Source of the DNA: Sphingopyxis sp.
GTDB lineage: Bacteria; Pseudomonadota; Alphaproteobacteria; Sphingomonadales; Sphingomonadaceae
NCBI GenBank assembly: GCA_002733865.1
Contig: NVXM01000016.1
Location: 1-44,673 of the forward strand
DNA: 44,673 nucleotides
Direction of reading: 5' to 3'
Position 1 is the first letter of the stretch. Each line of letters opens with the position of its first letter. A model generated the notes under the pieces. That model made no database searches and had not been told where the DNA came from. It saw only the letters and a list, made by a program, of their open reading frames with translations. The position numbers and the translations under genes were made by a program. Positions 27,923 through 40,260 of the stretch are shown here, piece after piece.

Positions 27923-29370
27923 GTACCAATAAGAAAATCAACTCAAATTTAAAAGTAATTTCGAAAAGCCCTATCTTTCAAGAAGATGTTTGGAGTTTCG
28001 AAGATCTTGGCTATAAAGAAGGTGAACGTCCTAGCGGTCAAAATAACCTTACGCTTTACGGCATAAGCCAGCTATGGCTAAGGGATAGATTTAAAGAAGT
28101 AATTTGGCGAAAACGGGTATCTGTGCAGGCTTATACACTCGTAGCCTATGCAAGAGTCGGCAGAAGTCTTAGTGCATTCATAGATACTGAATATGACCGT
28201 TCTTCTATTCAAATAATCACAAAAGATCTCATGCAACGGTATATGGATAGCATATCAGATAAATCTCATGCCACTCGTAGTAGTACATATTCACAACTAA
28301 ATGAAATTACAACCTGCTGGATGCAATGGGGCTTATTATCAAAGGATAAGTACCCTTTGATAACAAAAGATATGGCACCAAGACGCAGACCAACTTCAAA
28401 ACCTAAAGGGTTGAGCTTCAAAGTACAAAATGACATAGATGATTATTTGGACACTGAAGATACAGAAGCAAGCAGAATGCTAAAAGTCATTATGGAAACT
28501 GGTATGCGTGGTAGTGAACTCCTTGCTCTAAAGAAAGATTGTTTAACTCAGGATAATGATGGGGACTGGTATCTTACTAGACTAAATCGAAAGTTTTTGA
28601 AAGAACACACAATTCCTATTAGTCATAAATTAGCGGATTTAGTGAAGATTCAAATTTCTTACAATGAAGAATACTGTAAAAATATGAATATTCCGAACCC
28701 AAGTAACTATCTGTTTGGTCATAAGAGAAATGCTGAGTTTAAGACCTATTCCCTAAGAACAATAAATTTTCGTTTAAAGAAGACTACAGAAAATTTAAAG
28801 CTGACAAATGAATTAGGCATAAAACAAGAAATCAGCACCCATGCTTTTCGACATACAGTTGGCACTAATCTAATAAATAATGGCGTTGACATGATTACGG
28901 TCCAGAATTTTCTTGGCCATGAATCACCAATGATGACAGCGATTTATGCACAACTACATAATAAAACGATGCGAACAGCAATAAACAAAGCCCAGAATCA
29001 ATTAATCGATATTAAAGGCAAGTTTTATAGTGGGATTGAAGTCATCCAGGAGGTTGAAGTCATTGAAAATGACAACACCCCTATTGAGGCCAAATGGTTG
29101 AAGCATCAGCTAGCAACGCAGGCTTTATCCAATGGCATATGCGCCCTACCAATTAAGCAAACATGCCCCCATGCAAATGCGTGCCTAACGTGCACAAGCT
29201 TTAGAACCGACAAAACATTTATTGATGTACATCGCCAGCAATTAAAAACAGCTAAGTACTTAGTGGATGAATCAAAAGCGAAGAATTACACGCGACAATA
29301 TGACTTAAACGTTCAAGTTAGAGATAATCTAATTACGATTATAGATGGGCTGGAAGCAGTAAATGACTAA
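27919..29370 (+). CDS. Tn554-like tyrosine recombinase TnpB
   Basis: This is the second tyrosine recombinase of the trio, 483 aa. Catalytic motifs are Arg in ETGMRGSELLAL, His-x-x-Arg in HAFRHTVGTNL, His in FLGHESPMMT and Tyr in AIYAQL. After the catalytic domain it has a C-terminal extension with a Cys/His-rich knuckle (CALPIKQTCPHANACLTC) that could bind zinc, a typical trait of TnpB-type recombinases. It is shorter than Tn554 TnpB (about 630 aa), mainly at the N-terminus. It overlaps tnpA by 4 bp and tnpC by 8 bp, so the three proteins are probably made together. Confidence 0.85.
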   Translation: MSTNKKINSNLKVISKSPIFQEDVWSFEDLGYKEGERPSGQNNLTLYGISQLWLRDRFKEVIWRKRVSVQAYTLVAYARVGRSLSAFIDTEYDRSSIQIITKDLMQRYMDSISDKSHATRSSTYSQLNEITTCWMQWGLLSKDKYPLITKDMAPRRRPTSKPKGLSFKVQNDIDDYLDTEDTEASRMLKVIMETGMRGSELLALKKDCLTQDNDGDWYLTRLNRKFLKEHTIPISHKLADLVKIQISYNEEYCKNMNIPNPSNYLFGHKRNAEFKTYSLRTINFRLKKTTENLKLTNELGIKQEISTHAFRHTVGTNLINNGVDMITVQNFLGHESPMMTAIYAQLHNKTMRTAINKAQNQLIDIKGKFYSGIEVIQEVEVIENDNTPIEAKWLKHQLATQALSNGICALPIKQTCPHANACLTCTSFRTDKTFIDVHRQQLKTAKYLVDESKAKNYTRQYDLNVQVRDNLITIIDGLEAVND

Positions 29371-29749
29371 TAATTCAAAGCACTTAATAAAATATAAAAA
29401 GTCTGAATCATTAAAAAAATTTAAAGCCGTTAAAGAAGCCATTAGCTATTTATTATACTGCTCAGAAGAAATTAATATAAACAAGGTCGCAAGAAAGGCA
29501 CAGGTTTCACGCACCTTTATCTATGAAAACCCAGAACTAAGAACTCTTATTGAAAGCAGTAAAGACGCTTCAAAATTAAAAGCTGAAAAAAAGAGAATTA
29601 GCTCAGGTCGTGCCAGATCGGATGAAAGCAAGATGGCAATAATTAGTAATTTAAAGCGAAGCTTAAAAGATGCAAACAACCAAATAATTACATTAAAGAC
29701 TGAGAATGCAAAACTTAGAAGTTATATTTCAAAGATAGAGGATGAATAG
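29363..29749 (+). CDS. Tn554-like TnpC accessory protein (HTH plus coiled coil)
   Basis: This small accessory protein has 128 aa. The N-terminal half holds an HTH-like segment (INKVARKAQVSRTFIYENPELRTLI), as in the DUF6262/TnpC family. The C-terminal half is a predicted coiled coil with heptad-like Leu/Ile spacing (LKRSLKDANNQIITLKTENAKL). In Tn554 TnpC influences transposition frequency and orientation; that role is inferred here from position and architecture. The length matches Tn554 TnpC (about 125 aa). It starts inside the end of tnpB (8-bp overlap). Confidence 0.8.
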   Translation: MTNNSKHLIKYKKSESLKKFKAVKEAISYLLYCSEEININKVARKAQVSRTFIYENPELRTLIESSKDASKLKAEKKRISSGRARSDESKMAIISNLKRSLKDANNQIITLKTENAKLRSYISKIEDE

Positions 29750-29862
29750 AACTTATATTGACGAAATTGAAATCTAATCTAGGTTTGGATCTGTATAATT
29801 AATATTCGATGCAAGTATGTGCGTGACCGTGGTTATGCATTTCTTTTCTTTGCTTGTTATCC

Positions 29863-29889
29863 AGACGCGGCAACGTTTTTGCCGCGTCT
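29863..29889. terminator. Bidirectional terminator between tnpC and czcA
   Basis: AGACGCGGCAA (29863-29873) and TTGCCGCGTCT (29879-29889) form a perfect 11-bp stem around CGTTT, followed by TTTC on the plus strand. It lies 14 bp beyond the czcA stop and about 110 bp after tnpC. It can therefore serve both convergent transcripts, although the U-tracts are short. Confidence 0.85.
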
Positions 29890-29903
29890 TTCATTAAGGA
29901 CGA

Positions 29904-34095
<4,192 letters not shown>

Positions 34096-34146
34096 TGTCT
34101 AATCCTGTCTTTTCAATGTTTTTTAACATTGAAATAAAATTTGGGT

Positions 34147-34395
34147 TCAGTGAGAGTGAGTTTCGCCTTCTTCACCATCTTCATGATGAGAACCTTCCTC
34201 GTGATCATGCTCTTTCTCGGCATCATGATCATGCTCGTCATCATCGTGTTTTTCTTTATTACTATGTTTCTGATCGTGGGCTTTTTCGTGCGAACTATTT
34301 TCAGAATGTTTGTGGTCGTGTTCTTCACTAGCCTGGACGGCAGCAGTAAGGCTTGTACAAAAAATGATAAGAAATAATGCAAATGGCTTTTTCAT
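34147..34395 (-). CDS. Stand-alone periplasmic His-rich peptide, duplicate of the czcB N-terminus
   Basis: This 82-aa product has a signal peptide (MKKPFALFLIIF..., cleavage after AVQA) and a mature part of about 60 residues with 15 His plus many Asp, Glu and Lys. It aligns without gaps to the first 75 or so residues of the adjacent CzcB, roughly 85% identical, and then ends in THSH and a stop. The fold of CzcB is absent. It arose by a tandem duplication with a 300-bp period that also copied the upstream leader and ribosome site. The frame is intact and substitutions are mostly conservative (E/D, K/N), suggesting it is expressed and kept. A role as a periplasmic metal buffer or chaperone for the Czc pump is inference; a decaying fragment is the alternative. 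Confidence 0.78.
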   Translation of the reverse strand: MKKPFALFLIIFCTSLTAAVQASEEHDHKHSENSSHEKAHDQKHSNKEKHDDDEHDHDAEKEHDHEEGSHHEDGEEGETHSH

Positions 34396-34466
34396 TGTTT
34401 AATCCTGTTTTTTCGAAGCTTAAATGCATCGAAATAAAAATGGGTTTATTGAGTTATCGTTGCTGA

Positions 34467-35741
34467 CTAATTGAGTGGCTCTGAAATGAGTTGCTCTATA
34501 ACGGCCTGATTAAGTGATGCAGCGGCGGCACTCTCAATGAGTGATCGCTTCGCATCAAGTAACTCTTTTTGTGCCGCTATCCAGTCTTGATAGCTGTACC
34601 GTCCTGTTTCGTAGGCGCGCTGAGTTGATGCTAAGGCAGAATTTAAGTCCGGCAAGATGGTTGTACGAAAGACCTTGACTGCTGCGACATGCTGTTGCCG
34701 CTGTGAATAGGCTTCGAACAACTGCACATGCAACTTCAATAGCGCTGTTTGACGCTCGTAAATCACTTCGTTTTCGGACGCCATCGCAGATTTCAGTGCT
34801 CCTCTGTTTCGTTTACCACTGAATAATGGAATCGACACGCCAGCAGTAAATGCCGTATCGCCGCTATCTTCAAATCGACGTACACCAAGCTGCCACCCCA
34901 GATCGGCTTTGGATTGAGTTTTGGCAAGCGAGACCTGAGCCTTTTTCAAGCGCGCTTCACTGGCGAACTGGGCGATTGCAGGTGACGATTTAGCACGCTC
35001 ATATAAAGCAATGAAATCTGATGCCGTACCGTAGGTATAAATATCCCCATCGAGTTTGGACCAGCTGGGTAAGGTTTCTCCCCAATAAGCGGCGATCTTG
35101 ATCTGTAACCGCTGAAACTGTTGCTCTAGCGCATCAACCTGTAGCTGAGAGTGTGAGAGTGTAGATTTTGCACGCTTAACTTCATATTCCGGAGCGGCTC
35201 CCTGGTTCGATCGATTTTTGACAATCTTTAGAGTGCTTTGCGCAAGGTTACGTGCTTCTACAGCAAGTTCTGACAATGCTTGAACCTCAAGAGCCTGGAT
35301 AAACGTACTGGTCAGATCACCCAAAACATCCAATGTAAAGGCTTGACGGTGGTAGTCGAACGTTTGCAGTTGTGCGTTAGCCACGGATAGACGAGCGCGC
35401 CGCTTACCGCCTAATTCGATGACAGAAGATAAGGCAAGTGTGGTTTCGGCCGATGTCACTCCAGACAACTCACCGGAACCCGCAAAGTTTTCAACCTCTA
35501 TGCTGACATTCAGCGCGGGGGTTAATTCACTGGTCTCTCTGCGACCAAGAAGAACATCTTTCTTTATATTAAATTGATGAAGTTGAGGATTTTGCGCCAA
35601 GGTTTTCGTAATGGCCTGGTGAAGTGATAACGGTTGACCGCTATTTTGAGCAAAAGCCTCTTTCGAGACGATAGAGAGTATAACTAACCCTACAGCTGCG
35701 CAAAAACGCAGGCGCGAGCCAGAGCATTGATGGAAAAACAT
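34467..35741 (-). CDS. czcC: CzcC-type outer-membrane efflux channel (TolC family)
   Basis: This is the outer-membrane component of the Czc tripartite pump, 424 aa. After a signal peptide (LVILSIVSKEAFA, about residues 19-31) the protein begins LSLHQAITKTLAQNPQL, the usual OEP-family opening. It has two repeats of long helices, including SGVTSAETTLALSSVIELGGK and PLFSGKRNRGALKSA. It is 72 bp upstream of the His-rich peptide gene and 63 bp downstream of the czcI-like gene. Gene order and pump type give the Zn/Co/Cd assignment. It is not closely similar to the CusC-type protein at 10,784. Confidence 0.88.
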   Translation of the reverse strand: MFFHQCSGSRLRFCAAVGLVILSIVSKEAFAQNSGQPLSLHQAITKTLAQNPQLHQFNIKKDVLLGRRETSELTPALNVSIEVENFAGSGELSGVTSAETTLALSSVIELGGKRRARLSVANAQLQTFDYHRQAFTLDVLGDLTSTFIQALEVQALSELAVEARNLAQSTLKIVKNRSNQGAAPEYEVKRAKSTLSHSQLQVDALEQQFQRLQIKIAAYWGETLPSWSKLDGDIYTYGTASDFIALYERAKSSPAIAQFASEARLKKAQVSLAKTQSKADLGWQLGVRRFEDSGDTAFTAGVSIPLFSGKRNRGALKSAMASENEVIYERQTALLKLHVQLFEAYSQRQQHVAAVKVFRTTILPDLNSALASTQRAYETGRYSYQDWIAAQKELLDAKRSLIESAAAASLNQAVIEQLISEPLN

Positions 35742-35803
35742 ATTTTAGTCCTACTAAATGAATCATTATGTCGAAAGAGTTCGACCGTTTATAAATGTGA
35801 GGA

Positions 35804-36148
35804 CTAAACGATTGGAGGGCGGTAAAGTGAATGAGAAGGCTGGGATGTGTATCGATCCGTATACATAAATGTCACGGAAGGACTATTAATTTCGCCTATA
35901 TGGCAAGATGAAGCAGGTAAGACAGAGGCACCTATGCTATGACAGTGACAACAGTGGTGGCAATCAGAAGAGCCATCTTGTTGGTTTGCATCATTAAATA
36001 CGATATCTGCGGCCGGTTCATGTATATGCTCAGCAATAATTTCGTGCTGGTTATTGGACTGGTGAAACTGGTGCGCGTCAGCGACTGCTGCAAATGATTG
36101 CAGAAGGATAATAATCGCTAAAAAAGAGTGTATGTACGCGTTTCGCAC
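35804..36148 (-). CDS. CzcI-like small Cys/His-rich secreted protein
   Basis: This 114-aa protein has a signal peptide (HSFLAIIILLQSFAAVADA) and a mature part rich in His. The central motif SDCHHCCHCHS (three His and four Cys within a few residues) is likely to bind metal. Position at the head of a czcCBA operon, size and composition match CzcI-like proteins, which are thought to be periplasmic regulators or sensors of Czc expression. Sequence similarity to CzcI is only partial by eye. The gene starts at ATG 36148 and is followed by czcC after 63 bp. No czcRS or other regulator gene is seen nearby, so this protein may contribute to metal-dependent control. Confidence 0.68.
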   Translation of the reverse strand: MRNAYIHSFLAIIILLQSFAAVADAHQFHQSNNQHEIIAEHIHEPAADIVFNDANQQDGSSDCHHCCHCHSIGASVLPASSCHIGEINSPSVTFMYTDRYTSQPSHSLYRPPIV

Positions 36149-36471
36149 CTAATTTTTGACCTTTAAGTTAAGGGCTGAGAGGTAAATTAGTCTATAGACA
36201 TTGATGGAAAGTTCAATTCTTTTGTTAATTGATAATTCTGAGAATATGTATCGCGATGCTTCCGATCTCGCTTCAGCAATTGATGATAGTCTGTTGATGG
36301 CATCCATTCTGTTTTAAAACTTCGTTAGCACCTCCTATTACCTGACAGAAATTAGTGTGCCACTACAGTAAGAGCCAGGTGACGATAAGCAGTTATCAAC
36401 TCATATTGGAGGCGAGTCTAGTTTAAAAATACCATTGAGCCTACATGTAGTTCCCGCTAGAATCCCCTTCT

Positions 36472-36493
36472 TATAACCAGTTCAATGGTTATA
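36472..36493. repeat. Perfect 8-bp inverted repeat
   Basis: TATAACCA (36472-36479) and TGGTTATA (36486-36493) flank GTTCAA. It has the size of a dimeric regulator operator and lies about 320 bp upstream of the czcI-like start and 208 bp upstream of the receptor gene. No T-tract follows, so it is not a good terminator. Its regulator is unknown. Confidence 0.5.
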
Positions 36494-36630
36494 CCTTATA
36501 TAATTAAGATTATCGGAATATAAAAAGTAGCACTTTTTGCCGGCTGAACTAAATGCGCATGGGTGGACACCAAGGGGGATCTCGTACTCTGTGATCAGTT
36601 GATAATTACAAAGGTAATGATAATAACCAC

Positions 36631-36671
36631 TTGTTGATAATGATTCTTATCATTATAATCATTATCAACAA
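36631..36671 (+). promoter_or_regulatory. Fur-like 41-bp palindromic operator of the TonB receptor
   Basis: TTGTTGATAATGATT (36631-36645) and AATCATTATCAACAA (36657-36671) are perfect 15-bp inverted arms around an 11-bp spacer (CTTATCATTAT). The arms and spacer contain several GATAAT/ATTATC-type hexamers, the units of Fur boxes. It ends 29 bp before the receptor start, the normal place for a Fur operator. Iron (Fur) is the best guess; a zinc regulator of the same family is possible. Confidence 0.8.
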
Positions 36672-36700
36672 CTCATTACCTGTAGTTATTGGAGTAGCTT

Positions 36701-38779
36701 ATGAAGGTTCGAACCGCCCCCAAAAATCACCTACCAACGTTATTAGGTGCAGCCATAGCGCTTACCACCGCATCATTCAATACTCACGCCGAAGAGTCCG
36801 GCATCAAATTGCCAAATATGGTTGTTATTGGGAAAGGTGAATCAGACTTGGTGTATCAGCCCGGTTCGGTCGCTGTGGTAGACAGTGAGCAATTGGAGCT
36901 GATACAGCCCCGCTCTACCGAAGATGCATTAAGACGTATTCCAGGTATCGCAATTAAGGGCGAAGAAGAAAGTGCCGTGGTAGTGAATATTGGTATGCGT
37001 GGATTACCTGCTGACAGTTCAAAAACCTTAATTCTTGAAGATGGCGTACCTGTGGCTCCTGGCTTATTTGTCGGTAATGGACGCTATTACAATCCACGTA
37101 TTCAGCGTATGGAAGCGATTGAAGTTCTCAAAGGCGCGGCTTCCTTGCGGTATGGCCCAAGCACCATCGGCGGTGTGATTAACTACACCACCAAAACACC
37201 TGAGCCAGGTACAACCTTGTCTTTACGTACTGGCAGTTGGAATACCCATGAAGCGACCGTTGAGGTAGGTGGAATGTCACCTTCTAAAGACGCTATCTTT
37301 GGTGCGGTAATTACCAAAGCGCAAAGCGATGGTTTTATGGATAAAGGCTACGATATGACCGATATAATGCTTAAGGCGGGCATGGCGGTTGGAACGAATC
37401 AGTGGCTTGGCATTAAATATACCGATTACGATAACGAAGCGAATATTTCTTATCGTGGTTTATTTGTTGAAGACTATGAAAATGGTGCCGACTACAACCC
37501 AGCTCCTGATGATTACTTTATCACTGGTCGTCGCGGTCTAGATTTGAATCACGAATGGGACATCAGTACAAATCTACGTCTTAATACCTTAGTGTATTGG
37601 AGTGAAACCTTCCGCGATTACTGGCGTTATGGCATCACTAACAACAATACTGATTCACCAGTGACTGGCCGTTGGGCATACAGTGATAACCTCAATGGCA
37701 ACAACCGTAACTTTGAGCGTGTAGGAATCGAGACTCGTTTGCATGTCACTCATAGGATGTTTGGCATTCACAACGAAGCTGAAATTGGATTGCGATACCT
37801 AACAGAAGAAATGAAAGACCAAACCATTGGTGCAACACGTTTGCAGGATCGAACGGGCACCATCAACCGAGATCGAATTGATTCAGCGGATAGCTTGGCC
37901 CTTTTCGCGCAGAATCGCTTAAGCTTAACAGACACACTGGCGGTAACCCCTGGCGTTCGAGTCGAACAATACACTCAAACACGTAAAGACCTTACTCAAG
38001 ATAGAGGCGTGAATACCGCTGAAACGGACAACACAGAAGTATTGCCTGGTGTCGGCTTAACTTGGCAACTTGCTCCAGCGGCTCAAGTATATGGTGGCGT
38101 GTATAAAGCGTTTTCTCCGGCTGAAAATGGCGTCGCACTTGATGGTTTGACGGATCAAGAATTAGAAGCTGAACGCTCAACCAATATTGAGCTAGGCGTT
38201 CGTGGTGGTCAGGGCGGCTTCCGCTATGAAGCAACAACGTTCCAAATGGATTTCACGAATCAAATTATTGCGGGTAACTCCAATCCTGCATTAAGTCAGA
38301 CCAACGCAGGGAAAACGCTACATCAAGGCATGGAATTGGCAGCCGCCTTCCAGTTTGAAAGCGGGTTCTTCGTTGACAGTAATGTGACCTATATCCCGAT
38401 CTCTGAATACCGCTCTGGCGATAACAAAGGCAATCGAATTGTCTATTCTCCAGAATTATTGGCTAACCTAGCGGTTGGTTATATGACCGAGAATTTGAAA
38501 ACTGAATTGAGTGCAAATCATACTGGCTCTCAGTACGCCAGTGCAGATAATCGCGAGGAAATCAGTGGCAATAATGGCGGAGTCGGCGGTATCTGGGGCG
38601 GAGAGCTAGATGCATATACTACGCTCAATTTAACGGCTCAATATGACCTTGTTCCACAACTGACTCTTTCTGGGTCGATAAAAAACCTAACCGACGAGCG
38701 CTATGTCTCAGGGCTACTTCAAGGGATTTATGTGGGGCCGGAGCGTAACTTTGATATTGGTGTACGCTATACCTTCTAA
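36701..38779 (+). CDS. TonB-dependent outer-membrane receptor (FecA-like siderophore/ferric chelate type)
   Basis: This 692-aa outer-membrane transporter has a signal peptide ending near residue 30 (NTHAEE), a TonB-box-like segment (NMVVIGKGES), a plug domain (about 45-160, with RIPGIAIKG, LEDGVPVAP and LRYGPSTIGGVIN) and a 22-strand barrel ending in GVRYTF. The plug pattern resembles FecA-type receptors for ferric dicitrate or similar chelates; the true substrate is unknown. GGAG lies 9 bp before ATG 36701. A Fur-like palindrome just upstream implies iron repression. No FecIR-type signalling genes are present and the plug lacks an obvious N-terminal signalling extension. It ends at a strong terminator. 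Confidence 0.88.
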   Translation: MKVRTAPKNHLPTLLGAAIALTTASFNTHAEESGIKLPNMVVIGKGESDLVYQPGSVAVVDSEQLELIQPRSTEDALRRIPGIAIKGEEESAVVVNIGMRGLPADSSKTLILEDGVPVAPGLFVGNGRYYNPRIQRMEAIEVLKGAASLRYGPSTIGGVINYTTKTPEPGTTLSLRTGSWNTHEATVEVGGMSPSKDAIFGAVITKAQSDGFMDKGYDMTDIMLKAGMAVGTNQWLGIKYTDYDNEANISYRGLFVEDYENGADYNPAPDDYFITGRRGLDLNHEWDISTNLRLNTLVYWSETFRDYWRYGITNNNTDSPVTGRWAYSDNLNGNNRNFERVGIETRLHVTHRMFGIHNEAEIGLRYLTEEMKDQTIGATRLQDRTGTINRDRIDSADSLALFAQNRLSLTDTLAVTPGVRVEQYTQTRKDLTQDRGVNTAETDNTEVLPGVGLTWQLAPAAQVYGGVYKAFSPAENGVALDGLTDQELEAERSTNIELGVRGGQGGFRYEATTFQMDFTNQIIAGNSNPALSQTNAGKTLHQGMELAAAFQFESGFFVDSNVTYIPISEYRSGDNKGNRIVYSPELLANLAVGYMTENLKTELSANHTGSQYASADNREEISGNNGGVGGIWGGELDAYTTLNLTAQYDLVPQLTLSGSIKNLTDERYVSGLLQGIYVGPERNFDIGVRYTF

Positions 38780-38816
38780 CTAAATTTATAGCCTTGCTGT
38801 TTTGATAACTGATAAT

Positions 38817-38845
38817 AAAAATCCCGCGATCATCGCGGGATTTTC
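38817..38845 (+). terminator. Rho-independent terminator after the TonB receptor
   Basis: ATCCCGCGA (38821-38829) and TCGCGGGAT (38833-38841) form a perfect 9-bp stem, extended by AA/TT pairs, around TCA. T residues follow on the plus strand. It lies about 40 bp after the receptor stop. Confidence 0.9.
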
Positions 38846-38938
38846 CGTTTCAACTATTTCCGATAATTTGTTAAGTCCCGCACAATCCAGTAGCCTAAAG
38901 AATCTCGAAATATTCACTTCAAACCTAGAGCTACAATT

Positions 38939-40183
38939 GTGCCAAAATCGGCTTCTCTGACACCTCCGCCCCCTATCATCGATCAGCTCAATGAGATCGG
39001 CAGCCCGCTGAAATACGCGCGCCAGCTCAGCAAAGTTCTTCCTGTTGTTGATCAGGTCGACGGTGCCTTTGATGATCTCGTCCACACTCTCACCTTTTTA
39101 ATGGCTTACGACGGTTCGACAGCAACGTTCAATAGTTATCGTCGCGAAACCGAACGCCTATTACAGTGGTGTTGGGGTGTTAAGAAAATCTCACTCTGCG
39201 ATTTACGTCGCCAGGAAATTGAAGAATACATCCACTTTTGCCAAAACCCACCTAAACATTGGGTTGGCACTAAGCAAGTCGCACGGTTTAAAAACAAACA
39301 AGGTGAACGAGTCGTTAACTCTGATTGGCGTCCATTTGTTGCCAAGCCAGACAAGATAGGTAACGCCTCTGCTCTGGCATTATCGCAAAAGTCACTTCAA
39401 GCGTTATTCGCGGTGCTATCAACGTACTTCAACTTTCTTATTCAGGAAGATTACTTAAAGCTCAATCCAGTGGCGCTTATTCGGCAGAAAAGTAAGTTTC
39501 TGCAGCGCCATGCTTATCAAGAGCCGGTAAGACGCCTGTCCAATATGCAATGGGATTTTATTCTTGAGATTGTAGATGAGCTGGCCGTCGGAAATCCTGC
39601 CGAACACGAACGGACTCTTTTTATAATGAAGGCGCTATTCGGCATGTATTTACGTATCTCTGAGCTAGTGGCTGATGAAAGATCCGCACCCGTCATGGGT
39701 GATTTTCAAGCTGACCAAGATGGCCACTGGTGGTTACGCGTAGTTGGTAAAGGTAATAAAGCGAGAATGGTCACTGTATCAGACGATATGCTGTCGGCAC
39801 TCAAGCGCTACCGCAAACACTTAGGGCTACCTGCCATGCCTTACATTGGAGAACAAACACCTCTCATTCCTAAGCTACGCGGACGTGGCCCGGTAACGAG
39901 CACACGCCAGATTCGCTATTTAGTGCAGCGCTGTTTTGATATGGCCTTTGAACGAATGCAAGCGAAAGACTTAGAAGATGAAGCGCAAGAGTTACGTGTA
40001 TCAACCGTGCACTGGCTTCGCCATACGGGCATTTCAGAAGATGTGAAGTTTCGCCCTAAAGAGCACGTTCGAGAAGATGCGGGCCACGCCAGTATGGCAA
40101 CAACAGATAGATACATTGATACCGAAATGCGCGAGCGTCACGCAAGTGCCCGCCACAAAAAATTAAAGCCGGATTTCGACTAG
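38939..40183 (+). CDS. Tyrosine-family site-specific integrase
   Basis: This tyrosine recombinase has 414 aa. It has a SAM-like N-terminal DNA-binding region (YDGSTATFNSYRRETERLLQ) and a catalytic domain with Arg in GMYLRISELV, Lys in RVVGKGNKARM, His-x-x-Arg in VHWLRHTGIS, His in DAGHASMATT and the nucleophile Tyr in DRYIDTEM. The start is uncertain: GTG 38939 is used, with no clear ribosome site. It is unrelated in detail to the Tn554-like pair. It stands alone, 77 bp from the stop of the Tn3-family transposase, and its role as element integrase or resident recombinase is not evident. Confidence 0.85.
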   Translation: MPKSASLTPPPPIIDQLNEIGSPLKYARQLSKVLPVVDQVDGAFDDLVHTLTFLMAYDGSTATFNSYRRETERLLQWCWGVKKISLCDLRRQEIEEYIHFCQNPPKHWVGTKQVARFKNKQGERVVNSDWRPFVAKPDKIGNASALALSQKSLQALFAVLSTYFNFLIQEDYLKLNPVALIRQKSKFLQRHAYQEPVRRLSNMQWDFILEIVDELAVGNPAEHERTLFIMKALFGMYLRISELVADERSAPVMGDFQADQDGHWWLRVVGKGNKARMVTVSDDMLSALKRYRKHLGLPAMPYIGEQTPLIPKLRGRGPVTSTRQIRYLVQRCFDMAFERMQAKDLEDEAQELRVSTVHWLRHTGISEDVKFRPKEHVREDAGHASMATTDRYIDTEMRERHASARHKKLKPDFD

Positions 40184-40190
40184 GACCAGC

Positions 40191-40252
40191 GGGGGCATTT
40201 GAACGAAAACCTACGGTTTTGACTCCCAGGCCCTCCGCGTAACCGTAGGTTT
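40191..40252. repeat. Inverted repeat and candidate Tn3-family element end
   Basis: A GGGGG run at 40191-40195 is followed by CATTTGAACGAAAAC, which resembles the outer and middle parts of Tn3-type terminal repeats (Tn3 itself contains GGAACGAAAAC). AAACCTACGGTT (40207-40218) and AACCGTAGGTTT (40241-40252) form a perfect 12-bp inverted repeat. It lies just outside the C-terminus of the leftward transposase, where such an element would end. The partner end was not found in the window. A terminator hairpin is the alternative. Confidence 0.5.
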
Positions 40253-40260
40253 CCGAATAA

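Larger units (their letters stand above)
26804..29749 (+). mobile_element. Tn554-like transposition module (tnpA-tnpB-tnpC)
   Basis: Three overlapping genes encode two tyrosine recombinases and a small HTH/coiled-coil protein in the order and relative sizes of Tn554. The block is clearly more AT-rich than its neighbours, which indicates transfer. Elements of this kind lack terminal inverted repeats and target duplications, so the boundaries cannot be read directly. The convergent czc operon just downstream is a candidate passenger. Confidence 0.72.
36149..36700. other. Intergenic region between divergent czcI-like and TonB receptor genes
   Basis: This stretch of about 550 bp must contain the czc promoter (leftward) and the receptor promoter (rightward). 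It holds an 8-bp-arm inverted repeat (36472-36493), a recurrence of the ATTATCGGAA 10-mer (36509-36518) and the long Fur-like palindrome (36631-36671). I see no convincing coding frame; the 69-codon frame at 36631 lies on the palindrome. The right end of a mobile segment could lie here. Confidence 0.55.

Noticed and set aside
36631..36840. 69-codon plus-strand frame rich in Ile at its start
   Set aside because: Its first codons are the Fur-like palindrome read as protein, and the rest is an alternative frame of the receptor gene.
38786..39085. 99-codon minus-strand frame overlapping the integrase start
   Set aside because: It overlaps the terminator and the integrase coding region and shows no family features.
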